The notes under the pieces: generated by a model | The model's input: only the letters and a program-made list of their open reading frames with translations | What the model was told of the DNA's origin: nothing | The model's database searches: none | Assembly: GCF_902499125.1 (NCBI RefSeq) | Contig: NZ_CABVPX010000002.1 | Coordinates: forward strand, 1 to 64,000 | Source: Burkholderia arboris | GTDB lineage: Bacteria > Pseudomonadota > Gammaproteobacteria > Burkholderiales > Burkholderiaceae | Reading direction: 5' to 3' | DNA: 64,000 nt | Position numbers and translations under genes: made by a program | In this document: piece by piece, positions 1-8,350 of the stretch | Numbering within the stretch: position 1 is the stretch's first letter | How the letters are laid out: the number at the start of each line of letters is the position of its first letter

Positions 1-440
1 CCCGGGAAGATCTCGACGCCCAGCGCTTCGGCCTGTGCCCCGAGCCAGCGCGTGACGTTGCCCAGCGAAATCACGTAGTTGCCGTGGTTCTGGAAGTTGG
101 CGGGCAGCGCCCAGTTCGGCGTCGTGACCGCGCTTTTCTCGGACAGGAACAGGAAGCGGTCTTCCGTCACCTCGACGTCGAGCGGCGCACCCCGTTCCTT
201 CCAGTCGGGGAACAGTTCGTTGATCGCGCGCGGGTCCATCACCGCGCCCGACAGGATGTGCGCGCCGATCTCGGAACCCTTCTCGAGCACGCACACGCCG
301 ATCTCGGTGCCTTTCTCGGCGGCCAGCTGCTTAAGCCGGATCGCCGCCGACAGCCCGGCGGGGCCGCCGCCGACGATCACGACGTCGTATTCCATCGATT
401 CGCGCGGGCCGTATTGCTCGATGAGGCTTGCGGGGGTCAT
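1..440 (-). CDS. Electron transfer flavoprotein:ubiquinone oxidoreductase, N-terminal part
   Basis: Only the first ~146 residues are in the window; the rest lies to the left. The protein passes electrons from reduced ETF (fatty-acid and amino-acid oxidation) to ubiquinone at the inner membrane. The visible part begins with a short leader ([19 protein letters not shown]) followed by a Rossmann FAD-binding loop ([14 protein letters not shown], from about residue 20) and the stretch [18 protein letters not shown], which I recognise as typical of ETF-QO. The start at 440 is preceded by a gagg ribosome site. It is divergent from the SDR gene, with ~180 bp between them. The 4Fe-4S cluster domain expected at the C-terminus cannot be checked here. 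Confidence 0.9.
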   Translation of the reverse strand, partial: MTPASLIEQYGPRESMEYDVVIVGGGPAGLSAAIRLKQLAAEKGTEIGVCVLEKGSEIGAHILSGAVMDPRAINELFPDWKERGAPLDVEVTEDRFLFLSEKSAVTTPNWALPANFQNHGNYVISLGNVTRWLGAQAEALGVEIFP

Positions 441-565
441 TGGCGTTCCTCTAACCGTTAGAATGCTTTTATTCGGGAGCGTATTGTCTGCGAAACGAAA
501 CGCTTGCCGCAACAACATGCGGGTAGATTAGCACGATCGTTCTATTTTTGTGCTAGGGTAAGGCT

Positions 566-587
566 GCCCGGGCTGTGCCGCCCGGGC
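566..587. other. Palindromic hairpin upstream of the SDR gene
   Basis: An 8-bp perfect inverted repeat (gcccgggc / gcccgggc) with a 6-nt loop lies ~30 bp before the SDR start. It has no T-tract, so it is not a standard terminator. It could be a leader hairpin or an operator. Nothing else stands out in the 441-618 intergenic region. Confidence 0.4.
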
Positions 588-618
588 GGGTGAAACGACA
601 TCGAAAGGGGATGTGCAA

Positions 619-1401
619 ATGGGTCGATCGATCAATCTGGAAGGCAAGGTTGCGCTGGTCACGGGCGCGTCGAGCGGCCTCGGTCAGCGCTTTGCGCAGG
701 TACTGTCGCAGGCCGGCGCGAAGGTCGTGCTCGCGAGCCGCCGCGTCGAGCGCCTGAAGGAACTGCGCGCGGAGATCGAGGCGGCTGGCGGCGCCGCGCA
801 CGTCGTGTCGCTCGACGTGACCGACATCCAGAGCATCAAGGCGGCCGTCGCGCATGCGGAGACGGAAGCCGGCACAATCGACATCCTTGTGAACAATTCG
901 GGCGTCTCGACGATGCAGAAGCTCGTCGACGTGACGCCGGAGGATTTCGAGTCCGTGTTCGATACGAACACGCGCGGCGCATTTTTCGTCGCACAGGAAG
1001 TCGCGAAGCGGATGATCATGCGCGCGAACGGGAGCAGCAACGGCAAGCCGCCTTGCCGGATCATCAACATCGCGTCGGTGGCCGGGTTGCGCGTGTTCCC
1101 GCAGATCGGGCTGTTTGCGATGAGCAAGGCCGCGGTCGTGCAGATGACGCGCGCGATGGCGCTCGAGTGGGGGCGCCACGGGATCAACGTCAACGCGATC
1201 TGTCCGGGCTATATCGATACCGAAATCAATCATTACCTGTGGGAATCCGAGCAGGGCCAGAAGCTGCAGTCGATACTGCCGCGCCGGCGCGTCGGCAAGC
1301 CGCAGGATCTCGACGGGCTGTTGTTGCTGCTCGCGGCCGACGAGTCGCAGTTCATCAATGGCTCGATTATCTCCGCCGATGACGGCTTCGGCCTCGCCTG
1401 A
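619..1401 (+). CDS. SDR-family oxidoreductase with catalytic Tyr replaced by Phe
   Basis: Short-chain dehydrogenase/reductase, 260 aa. The Rossmann cofactor loop is TGASSGLG (residues ~15-22), the structural motif is NNSG, and the C-terminal ICPGYIDTE segment is typical. The family's catalytic triad is S-x12-Y-x3-K. Here Ser153 and Lys170 are present, but the Tyr position is Phe166 (codon ttt at 1114-1116, context GLFAMSKAA). This should strongly reduce normal SDR chemistry unless another residue compensates. The start at 619 is chosen because aaagggg lies 8 bp upstream; a GTG six bases earlier is less well placed. The thioesterase gene follows 32 bp downstream, so the pair is probably one operon. 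Substrate unknown. Confidence 0.9.
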   Translation: MGRSINLEGKVALVTGASSGLGQRFAQVLSQAGAKVVLASRRVERLKELRAEIEAAGGAAHVVSLDVTDIQSIKAAVAHAETEAGTIDILVNNSGVSTMQKLVDVTPEDFESVFDTNTRGAFFVAQEVAKRMIMRANGSSNGKPPCRIINIASVAGLRVFPQIGLFAMSKAAVVQMTRAMALEWGRHGINVNAICPGYIDTEINHYLWESEQGQKLQSILPRRRVGKPQDLDGLLLLLAADESQFINGSIISADDGFGLA

Positions 1402-1433
1402 GCGGATGACATTCAGCAACAAAGAAGACTGCA

Positions 1434-1874
1434 ATGAGTGAAACAAGCGATTACTCCCCCGTTTTTGAGATGTCGATGCCGATCCGCTGGGGCGACATGG
1501 ATGCGTTCGGCCATGTGAACAACACGGTCTATTTCCGCTACATGGAGCAGGCGCGGATTTCGTGGTTCGAGCAGCTCGGCATCGCCGGCGGCAACGGCGA
1601 GGGGCAGGGGCCCGTCATCGTCACGGCGTCGATGGAATTCCTCAAGCAACTGCACTATCCGGGCGACGTGATCGCGAAGATGTCGGCCGCGAAACCGGGC
1701 CGAAGCAGTTTCGACACCGGGTTCGAACTCACGCGCGCGGATGATCCGCAGCATGTCTATGCGCGTGGCAACGCGCGTTGCGTGTGGGTCGATTACGCGC
1801 TCGGCAAGTCGGTGGAACTGCCGCGCCTGCTGCGCGACACGATCGAGCGCGCGCTCGCGGCGAAGGTCGGCTGA
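1434..1874 (+). CDS. Hot-dog fold acyl-CoA thioesterase (4-hydroxybenzoyl-CoA thioesterase type)
   Basis: 146 aa, the usual length for a single hot-dog domain. The N-terminal signature WGDMDAFGHVNNTVYFRYME contains the conserved Asp (DAFGHVNN) that serves as the catalytic residue in 4-hydroxybenzoyl-CoA/YbgC-like thioesterases. It probably hydrolyses an acyl- or aryl-CoA in the cytoplasm; the substrate cannot be told from sequence. It lies directly downstream of the SDR gene on the same strand, so the two may act in one acyl-CoA pathway, next to the ETF-QO gene, which also serves acyl-CoA oxidation. Confidence 0.88.
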   Translation: MSETSDYSPVFEMSMPIRWGDMDAFGHVNNTVYFRYMEQARISWFEQLGIAGGNGEGQGPVIVTASMEFLKQLHYPGDVIAKMSAAKPGRSSFDTGFELTRADDPQHVYARGNARCVWVDYALGKSVELPRLLRDTIERALAAKVG

Positions 1875-1988
1875 GTGCCGATGCGGTGACGCCGGCGCGG
1901 CGTGCCGGTGAGTCGCCATGCCTGTTGTCACCCGAATCGGCCGCCATGCGCGGCCGATCGTCATTCGGGCGCGCCATCCATTGCGCGT

Positions 1989-2534
1989 TCACTGCCCGAG
2001 CAGGCGCTGCAGCAGCTCCGGCGTATTGCTCGTTCCGTACTTGCGCATCAGCCGTGCGCGGTAGATGTCGACCGTGCGCGAGCTGATGTCGAGCACGCGC
2101 CCGATCTGTTTGCTGGTCTTGCCGGTGGCGAGTTGCGCGGCGATCTCGCGCTCGCGCGGGGTCAGCTCGACCGCGACGCGGCGCGTCGCGCTCAAATCCT
2201 CGAAGGTCCACACGCCGGCCGCGAGCGGCGCGGTGCGGTCGAGTGCGCGGCCCGTCACGTGGCACCAGAACAGCTCGCCGTCCGCGCGCTTCATGATTCT
2301 GTCATCCGAGTAGATGCCGTTCGCGGCCATCACGCGCGCGATGCGCTCGCCGATGCGCTGGAATTCGTCCGTCGACGGGTAGAGCACCTCGTACGATTTT
2401 CCGATCAGGTCGGCCCGCGCGCAGCGGAAGATCGACGCGAGCGCGTCGTTGCAATCCTCGATCACGCGGTCGCGCGACAGCACGAGACCGAGCGGCGCGA
2501 GGTGGAAGGCAGTCTGGTAATCGAGAGCGGGCAT
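1989..2534 (-). CDS. PAS-LuxR transcriptional regulator
   Basis: 181 aa. Residues ~5-110 form a PAS-like sensor domain (GLVLSRDRVIEDCNDALASI ... GELFWCHVTGRAL). Residues ~118-178 form a LuxR/NarL-type helix-turn-helix (ELTPREREIAAQLATGKTSKQIG, then SSRTVDIYRARLMRKY). There is no phospho-receiver domain, so it probably senses a ligand or redox state directly. I chose the ATG at 2534, where the PAS-like sequence begins; the frame is open further upstream but that part has no recognisable sequence. It is divergent from scoAB across a 223-bp region, which makes scoAB its likeliest target. Confidence 0.85.
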   Translation of the reverse strand: MPALDYQTAFHLAPLGLVLSRDRVIEDCNDALASIFRCARADLIGKSYEVLYPSTDEFQRIGERIARVMAANGIYSDDRIMKRADGELFWCHVTGRALDRTAPLAAGVWTFEDLSATRRVAVELTPREREIAAQLATGKTSKQIGRVLDISSRTVDIYRARLMRKYGTSNTPELLQRLLGQ

Positions 2535-2555
2535 GGCGCGGGCAAGCGGAGGCAA

Positions 2556-2576
2556 ACGCTTATGTATTTTTGCGTA
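2556..2576. promoter_or_regulatory. Candidate operator between PAS-LuxR gene and scoAB
   Basis: The shared upstream region contains an A/T-rich inverted repeat, acgc-N12-gcgt (2556-2575), about 20 bp in front of the regulator start. The half site TTTTGCGTA recurs in the inverted repeat upstream of scpB (35493-35501). Spacing and position suit autoregulation by the PAS-LuxR protein, but this is inference only. Confidence 0.35.
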
Positions 2577-2757
2577 TTGTGCCGCATCCGCGCCGCATCG
2601 TACCCTTTCAGGCATCTCGTGGCGGGTTGCCGCGACATAAAAACAGCGCGCTTCGACGCAGGCACTGCCGCGCATGCATAGAATGATGCGGCAGGCTTGC
2701 GGCCCAGGTGGGCGCGTGAACCGGTTTTGCTGGTTTCCATAGAGGAAGGGACAACTG

Positions 2758-3462
2758 ATGAACAAAGTCTATCCAAGCGCGGCTGCCGCGCTGGAAGGGA
2801 TCGTCCGCGACGGACAGACCTTCGCGGTGGGCGGCTTCGGCCTGTGCGGGATTCCCGAGGCGCTGATCGCGGCATTGCGCGATTCGGCCGTCAAGGGCAT
2901 CACCTGCATCAGCAACAATGCGGGCGTCGACGGCTTCGGCCTCGGTCTGCTGCTGGAAACGCGCCAGATCAAGAAGATGATCTCGTCGTACGTCGGCGAG
3001 AACAAGGAGTTCGAGCGTCAGTACCTGGCCGGCGAACTCGAGCTCGAATTCACGCCCCAAGGCACGCTCGCCGAGAAGCTGCGCGCGGGCGGCGCGGGCA
3101 TTCCCGCCTTCTTCACGAATACCGGCTACGGCACCGTGATCGCGGAAGGCAAGGAAACGCGCCAGTTCGGCGACCGCCACTACGTGCTCGAGCCGTCGCT
3201 GACGGCCGACGTCGCGCTCGTGAAGGCGTGGAAGGCCGACAAGTCCGGCAACCTGATCTACCGCCGCACCGCGCGCAACTTCAACCCGATGTGCGCAATG
3301 GCCGGCAAGATCACCGTGGTGGAGGTCGAGGAGATCGTCGAGAACGGCGCGCTCGATCCGGACCAGGTCCATACGCCGGGGATTTTCGTGCAGCGCATCG
3401 TGCTGAACGCGACGCCGGAAAAACGCATCGAACAACGCGTCGTACGCGCGAAAGGAGACTGA
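2758..3462 (+). CDS. scoA: 3-oxoacid CoA-transferase subunit A
   Basis: 234 aa, the standard length for the alpha subunit. Together with ScoB it moves CoA between succinyl-CoA and a 3-oxoacid such as acetoacetate in the cytoplasm, linking ketone-body or poly-hydroxybutyrate breakdown to the TCA cycle. Family motifs seen are [14 protein letters not shown] near residue 24, the [12 protein letters not shown] loop, and the ending FVQRIV. A strong ribosome site (gaggaaggg) precedes the ATG. The stop is separated from scoB by one base, so the two are translationally coupled. The divergent PAS-LuxR gene is the likely regulator. Confidence 0.95.
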   Translation: MNKVYPSAAAALEGIVRDGQTFAVGGFGLCGIPEALIAALRDSAVKGITCISNNAGVDGFGLGLLLETRQIKKMISSYVGENKEFERQYLAGELELEFTPQGTLAEKLRAGGAGIPAFFTNTGYGTVIAEGKETRQFGDRHYVLEPSLTADVALVKAWKADKSGNLIYRRTARNFNPMCAMAGKITVVEVEEIVENGALDPDQVHTPGIFVQRIVLNATPEKRIEQRVVRAKGD

Positions 3463-3463
3463 C

Positions 3464-4105
3464 ATGGCCTGGAATCGTGACCAGATGGCCGCGCGCGCGG
3501 CGAAGGAACTGCAAGACGGCTTCTACGTGAACCTCGGCATCGGCCTGCCGACGCTCGTCGCGAACCACGTGCCGGAAGGCGTCGAGGTGTGGCTGCAGTC
3601 GGAGAACGGCCTGCTCGGCATCGGCCCGTCGCCGACCGAAGACGAAGTCGACGCCGATCTGATCAACGCCGGCAAGCAGACCGTCACGACGCTGCCGGGC
3701 TCGTCGATCTTCTCGTCGGCCGACTCGTTCGCGATGATTCGCGGCGGCCACATCAATCTCGCGATCCTCGGCGCGATGCAGGTCAGCAAGCAGGGCGACC
3801 TCGCGAACTGGATGATCCCGGGCAAGATGATCAAGGGGATGGGCGGCGCGATGGACCTCGTCGCGGGCGTCGGGCGTGTCGTCGTGCTGATGGAGCATGT
3901 CGCGAAGGGCGACCAGCACAAGATCCTCGAAGAGTGCAACCTGCCGCTGACGGGTGTCGGCGTGGTCGACCTGATCATCACCGATCTCGGCGTGATCGAA
4001 GTGACGCCGGCCGGCCTGAAGGTCCTCGAGCTCGCCGACGGCGTGAGCGCCGACGAGATCCAGGCGAAGACGGGCGCGCCGCTCGACGTCAGCGCGGTCG
4101 CATAA
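3464..4105 (+). CDS. scoB: 3-oxoacid CoA-transferase subunit B
   Basis: 213 aa beta subunit. It carries the catalytic glutamate that forms the acyl/CoA thioester intermediate: Glu47 in the family motif SENGLLG. Other conserved parts are the N-terminal [10 protein letters not shown] and the [14 protein letters not shown] segment. It starts one base after the scoA stop, which supports equal expression of the two subunits. A perfect 14-bp stem terminator begins 28 bp after the stop, so the operon is just scoAB. Confidence 0.95.
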   Translation: MAWNRDQMAARAAKELQDGFYVNLGIGLPTLVANHVPEGVEVWLQSENGLLGIGPSPTEDEVDADLINAGKQTVTTLPGSSIFSSADSFAMIRGGHINLAILGAMQVSKQGDLANWMIPGKMIKGMGGAMDLVAGVGRVVVLMEHVAKGDQHKILEECNLPLTGVGVVDLIITDLGVIEVTPAGLKVLELADGVSADEIQAKTGAPLDVSAVA

Positions 4106-4132
4106 ACCCGCCGCGCATCGGCGCGGATTCGA

Positions 4133-4170
4133 CGCCCCGCCTGCCGGCCGACGGCAGGCGGGGCGTTTGT
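4133..4170 (+). terminator. Intrinsic terminator of scoAB
   Basis: A perfect 14-bp stem (arms 4133-4146 and 4152-4165) with a 5-nt loop gccga, followed by tttgt. The T-tract is short but the stem is very stable. Confidence 0.85.
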
Positions 4171-4297
4171 CATTGCGCACCGGCGGGACGCCGGTTCGGG
4201 GCCCGATGAGCCGACCCGTGCGACGGAAGCGGTTTACAATCGTTGGCATCGGGCGTCGCAAGCGTTGCCCCGCGCGTCGCCCCCCGTTCTCGACAGG

Positions 4298-5203
4298 ATG
4301 CCAACGATGCCAACGACCCCAGCGAATCCTCCGGTTCCCCGCCAGCGGCGCGTGCAGTGTGCGAGTGCCGCCGGCCTTCATCGCATCGCCTATACCGAGT
4401 GGGGCGATCCCGCCAATCCGCGTGTGCTGGTCTGTGTGCATGGCCTGACGCGTTCGGGGCGTGATTTCGACCGGCTCGCCGCCGCGCTGTCCGATACGTA
4501 TCGCGTCGTCTGCCCCGATGTCGCCGGACGTGGCCGGTCTGACCGGCTGGCCGATCCGCGGCTCTATGCGATTCCGCAGTACGTGGCCGACATGGTGACG
4601 CTGATCGCACGGCTCGACGTCGAATCGGTCGACTGGTTCGGCACGTCGATGGGCGGCCTGATCGGCATGGCGCTCGCGGGGCTGCCCGGTTCGCCGCTGC
4701 GCCGGATGATCGTCAACGACGTCGGTCCGCGCATCGAGCCCGATTCGCTGACGCGCATCGGCGAATATCTCGGCGTGCAGCCGCGCTTCGACACCGAGCA
4801 GGAGGCCATCGACTATCTGACGTCGCTGTCGTTGCCGTTCGGCGCGCTGAGTGCTGACGAGTGGCGCGAGATCAACGGGCCGTTGCTGCGCGAGCTGCCG
4901 GAAGGCGGCTGGACGATGCGCTACGATCCGCGCATCGCCGAGCCGTTCAAGGCGACAACGCCCGAACTGGCCGCGCTTGGCGAGGCCGCGCTGTGGCATG
5001 CCATCGAGACGACGGAGGCGTCGCTGCTCGTCGTGCGCGGCGAGACGTCCGACTTGCTGTCGCGCGAGACGGTGGCCGACATGGTGCGTCGCGGCCGGCA
5101 TGTGACGCACGCGGAGATTCCGGGTGCCGGCCACGCGCCGGCATTCGTCAGCGCCGACCAGATTGCGCTCGCACGGCGGTTTTTCGTCGAAGGCGACGCA
5201 TAA
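4298..5203 (+). CDS. Alpha/beta-hydrolase family protein
   Basis: ~301 aa. The oxyanion segment VCVHGLTRSGRDFD (about residues 46-59), the nucleophile elbow GTSMGG and the late histidine in GAGHAPAFVS are all present, so the Ser-Asp-His triad of alpha/beta-hydrolases looks intact. It probably hydrolyses an ester or similar bond in the cytoplasm; there is no signal peptide and no clue to substrate. Start is ambiguous: ATG at 4298 and ATG at 4307 are both possible; the TTG further upstream is unlikely. The RidA gene follows 81 bp later on the same strand. Confidence 0.85.
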   Translation: MPTMPTTPANPPVPRQRRVQCASAAGLHRIAYTEWGDPANPRVLVCVHGLTRSGRDFDRLAAALSDTYRVVCPDVAGRGRSDRLADPRLYAIPQYVADMVTLIARLDVESVDWFGTSMGGLIGMALAGLPGSPLRRMIVNDVGPRIEPDSLTRIGEYLGVQPRFDTEQEAIDYLTSLSLPFGALSADEWREINGPLLRELPEGGWTMRYDPRIAEPFKATTPELAALGEAALWHAIETTEASLLVVRGETSDLLSRETVADMVRRGRHVTHAEIPGAGHAPAFVSADQIALARRFFVEGDA

Positions 5204-5284
5204 ACGCGTCATAATATGCGGTTCGGCGGCACGCGGGCCGTGCTGCCGTCCGATTTCCTTACCCATTCACGACCGGAACATTCC

Positions 5285-5638
5285 ATGGCAGTCATTCGTC
5301 ACCACGTCGGGGCCCGTCTCTCCGAAACCGCGATCCACAACGGTACCGTGTATCTGGCCGGCCAGATCGCCGAAGACACCACGCAGGACATCAAGGGCCA
5401 GACGCGCGAAGTACTCGGCCACATCGATCGCCTGCTCGCCGAAGCGAACAGCGACAAGGCGCATTTGCTGTCGGTGCAGATCTACATCTCGGATCTGGCG
5501 AACTTCGACGGCATGAATGCGGAATGGGACGCATGGGTCGCGCAGGGCAACACGCCGCCGCGCGCGACCGTCGAGGCGAAGCTCGCGGATCCGGCGCTGC
5601 TCGTCGAAATCGTGGTGGTCGCCGCGCAGCGGAGCTGA
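5285..5638 (+). CDS. RidA/YjgF/YER057c family protein
   Basis: 117 aa, close to the standard RidA length. RidA proteins hydrolyse reactive enamine/imine intermediates made by PLP enzymes. The sequence has the family trunk (NGTVYLAGQIAED near residue 20, then QTREVLGHIDRLLAEA and VQIYISDLANF). The usual RidA C-terminal arginine-containing motif appears as PPRATVEAKLADPALLVEIVV, with the substrate-binding Arg in PPRAT. It trimerises in characterised members. It lies between the hydrolase and relA; the 45-bp gap to relA allows co-transcription. Confidence 0.9.
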   Translation: MAVIRHHVGARLSETAIHNGTVYLAGQIAEDTTQDIKGQTREVLGHIDRLLAEANSDKAHLLSVQIYISDLANFDGMNAEWDAWVAQGNTPPRATVEAKLADPALLVEIVVVAAQRS

Positions 5639-5682
5639 ACTGGGCGTTACCCGACGATGACCGTATTCCGCCAGGCCGTGCA

Positions 5683-7917
5683 ATGACCGAGTCCGTTTCC
5701 GCTTCCCCCGTCGCGGCGCCGTCGTTCGACGACGTGCTCGCGTTCGTGCGCGAGCGGGCCGGCGACGCGCGCCTGTCGTCCGGTGAGCTGCTCGCCGATC
5801 ACTCGGCGGGCACCGCGGCGATCATGCGTACGCTGAACGTCGATCCGTCCGCGATGCAGGCCGCCGCGCTGTTCGTGCTGACGCCGCACCTGAGCAATCC
5901 GGAGCGTGAGCTCACCGAGCGTTTCGGCGAAGAAGTGGCGCGGCTCGTGTCCGACGTGCGCAAGCTGCTGAGGCTCGGCACGGTCAGCCTGCGTGCCGCG
6001 CAGAATGCCGTGCCCGACGCCGGGCGCGACGCGGCGGAGGAGCGGCGCACGCAGATCGAGGCGCTGCGCAAGATGCTGCTTGCGTTCGCGCAGGACATCC
6101 GCGTGGTGTTGATCCGGCTCGCGTCGCGGTTGCAGTCGCTGCGCTACTACGCGGCCATGAAGATCGACCCGCCGCCCGACGTTGCGCGCGAGACGCTCGA
6201 GATCTATGCGCCGCTCGCGAACCGTCTCGGTATCTGGCAACTGAAGTGGGAGCTCGAGGATCTCGCGTTCCGCTTCGAGGATCCCGTCACCTACAAGCGG
6301 ATCGCGAAGCTGCTCGACGAGAAGCGCATCGAGCGCGAGGCATACGTCACGCAGGCGATCGGGCGGCTGCAGCACGAGCTGGCGGAAGCGAACATCCAGG
6401 CCGACGTGAGCGGCCGGCCGAAGCATATCTACAGCATCTGGCGCAAGATGCGCGGCAAGGAACTGGATTTTTCCGAGCTGTACGACGTGCGCGCGTTTCG
6501 CGTGATCGTGCCGGACATCAAGGATTGCTACGCGGTGCTCGGCATCGTGCATCACCTGTGGCAGCCGGTGCCGAAGGAATTCGACGACTACATCTCGCGG
6601 CCGAAGCCGAACGGCTACAAGTCGCTGCATACGGTCGTGATCGGCGACGACGGTCGTGCGTTCGAGGTGCAGATCCGCACGCAGGAGATGCATCGTTTCG
6701 CCGAGTACGGCGTGGCCGCCCACTGGCGCTACAAGGAGGCCGGCGCGCGCGGTTACGGCGGCCAGTTCTCGGCAAGCGACAAGTACGACGAGAAGATCGC
6801 GTGGCTGCGCCAGTTGCTGGCGTGGAAGGACGACGTCGAGGACGGCACCGAGGTGTCGGGCGACCAGGCGTGGGCGCAATTGCGCGAGACGTCGCTCGAC
6901 GACGACCACATCTACGTGCTGACGCCGCAGGCGCGCGTGATTGCGCTGCCGCAGGGCGCGACGCCGGTCGATTTCGCGTACCACCTGCACAGCGAGCTTG
7001 GCCACCGTTGTCGTGGCGCACGTGTCGACGGCGTGATGGTGCCGCTGAATACGTCGCTCGCGAACGGCCAGACGGTCGAGATCGTCGCGGTGAAGGAGGG
7101 CGGACCGTCGCGCGACTGGCTGAACGTGCAGCTCGGCTACATGAAGAGCCCGCGCGCGCGGCAGAAGGTGCGTGCGTGGTTCAACTCGATCGAGCAGGAA
7201 GAAAACGTCGCGCACGGCCGGGCGCTCGTCGAAAAGACGTTGCAGCGCGAAGGCAAGACGTCGGTCAGCCTGGACAACCTCGCCGCGAAGCTCGGCTTCA
7301 AGTCGCCCGAGGAGCTGTTTTCGGTCGTCGGCAAGGAAGAGTTCAGCCTGCGCAACGTCGAGCACGCACTGTCCGATGCGCCGCCGCCGGAACCGGCGCC
7401 CGAGGCGCCAGCCGATTTCGAGAAGCGCAGCAGCGGTGCAAGCGTGGCGCACGGCGCGTCCACCGGCGTGCTGGTGGTGGGCGTCGACGCGCTGCTGACC
7501 CAGCTCGCGCGCTGCTGCCGTCCGGCGCCGCCCGATCCGATCAGCGGTTTCGTCACGCGCGGCAAGGGGATGTCGATTCACCGCACCGACTGCCCGACGT
7601 TCCGCCGGATGGTCGAGCGCGCGCCGGAACGCGTGCTGCAGACGACCTGGTCGGCCGACGTGCTGGGCGGGCGCGGTGCGTCCGTCTATCCGGTCGACCT
7701 GATGATCGAGGCAAGCGATCGGCAAGGGTTGCTGCGCGACATCTCCGAAGTGTTCGCGCGCGAAAAGATGAACGTCGTGGGCGTGAAGACGCAGAGCCGC
7801 CGCAATGCGGCATTCATGCAGTTCACGGTCGAGGTGTCGAATTCGGCGCAGGTGCAGCGCGCGTGCACGCTGCTCGGCGAGGTGCAGGGCGTGGTGCGGG
7901 CGGGGCGGAAGTCATGA
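5683..7917 (+). CDS. relA: GTP pyrophosphokinase RelA (monofunctional (p)ppGpp synthetase)
   Basis: 744 aa. Domain order is a degenerate HD domain (residues ~20-160), a (p)ppGpp synthetase domain (~225-400), TGS (~405-465, DDHIYVLTPQARVIALPQG), helical and zinc-finger regions (RCCRPAPPDPISGFVT), and a C-terminal ACT/RRM domain (~665-744). The HD catalytic His-Asp pair is missing (the segment reads ALFVLTPHL), so no hydrolase activity is expected. The synthetase loop has the EFDD form (E299-D302), typical of monofunctional RelA, rather than the RFKD form of bifunctional Rel/SpoT. It makes the stringent-response alarmone on starved ribosomes. A SpoT partner must lie elsewhere. Confidence 0.95.
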   Translation: MTESVSASPVAAPSFDDVLAFVRERAGDARLSSGELLADHSAGTAAIMRTLNVDPSAMQAAALFVLTPHLSNPERELTERFGEEVARLVSDVRKLLRLGTVSLRAAQNAVPDAGRDAAEERRTQIEALRKMLLAFAQDIRVVLIRLASRLQSLRYYAAMKIDPPPDVARETLEIYAPLANRLGIWQLKWELEDLAFRFEDPVTYKRIAKLLDEKRIEREAYVTQAIGRLQHELAEANIQADVSGRPKHIYSIWRKMRGKELDFSELYDVRAFRVIVPDIKDCYAVLGIVHHLWQPVPKEFDDYISRPKPNGYKSLHTVVIGDDGRAFEVQIRTQEMHRFAEYGVAAHWRYKEAGARGYGGQFSASDKYDEKIAWLRQLLAWKDDVEDGTEVSGDQAWAQLRETSLDDDHIYVLTPQARVIALPQGATPVDFAYHLHSELGHRCRGARVDGVMVPLNTSLANGQTVEIVAVKEGGPSRDWLNVQLGYMKSPRARQKVRAWFNSIEQEENVAHGRALVEKTLQREGKTSVSLDNLAAKLGFKSPEELFSVVGKEEFSLRNVEHALSDAPPPEPAPEAPADFEKRSSGASVAHGASTGVLVVGVDALLTQLARCCRPAPPDPISGFVTRGKGMSIHRTDCPTFRRMVERAPERVLQTTWSADVLGGRGASVYPVDLMIEASDRQGLLRDISEVFAREKMNVVGVKTQSRRNAAFMQFTVEVSNSAQVQRACTLLGEVQGVVRAGRKS

Positions 7918-7961
7918 TGGGGTTGGCGCCCCATTATTTTGCTGCGGCCGCATAAAAACCC

Positions 7962-7990
7962 TTGCCAAACCTGTAGCAGCTCCATATAAT
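7962..7990 (+). promoter_or_regulatory. Promoter of tRNA-Val
   Basis: TTGCCA (7962-7967) and TATAAT (7985-7990) are separated by 17 bp and sit 12 bp before the tRNA. This is a near-consensus sigma-70 promoter. Confidence 0.85.
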
Positions 7991-8002
7991 CTTAGCTTCT
8001 CT

Positions 8003-8079
8003 AGGCTCGTAGCTCAGCTGGTTAGAGCACCACCTTGACATGGTGGGGGTCGTTGGTTCGAGTCCAATCGAGCCTACCA
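8003..8079 (+). tRNA. tRNA-Val (anticodon GAC)
   Basis: A full 77-nt cloverleaf with encoded CCA. The acceptor stem pairs aggctcg (8003-8009) with cgagcct (8069-8075). The anticodon stem is ccacc/ggtgg with loop ttgacat, giving anticodon GAC at 8037-8039. The T-loop is ggttcgagtcc. Confidence 0.97.
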
Positions 8080-8238
8080 ACGAATTGAGAATGCCCGGCC
8101 TCCGGGTGTTCGATGCAGTAAATTACTCAACGCGAACAAGGCGAATACGGTTATGACACCGCGAACGTTGACCGAAACTACTTCGGAGCGACGCTAGTCG
8201 AGGAACGTTTTCGCCCTTTCAGTTTGAGTGAAGTATCG

Positions 8239-8274
8239 AATGCGGCCCCTCGAAAGCGGGGCCGCATTTTTTTT
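8239..8274 (+). terminator. Intrinsic terminator between tRNA-Val and thrS
   Basis: The stem pairs 8239-8249 with 8258-8268 (aatgcggcccc/ggggccgcatt), followed by eight T's. It ends a transcript that runs ~160 nt past the tRNA. It may end the tRNA-Val transcript or act as an attenuator in front of thrS, which starts 77 bp further on. I see no tRNA-like mimic that would point to E. coli-type ThrRS autocontrol. Confidence 0.85.
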
Positions 8275-8350
8275 GTCGCGAAATTTTCACGCGTGATTTT
8301 CATTCCGCGTACCTGGTCTGCCGCCCACTGTCGGCATCACGGAGATTGCT

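Noticed and set aside
613..618. GTG six bases upstream as start of the SDR gene
   Set aside because: The ATG at 619 has the better-placed ribosome site and gives the normal family start.
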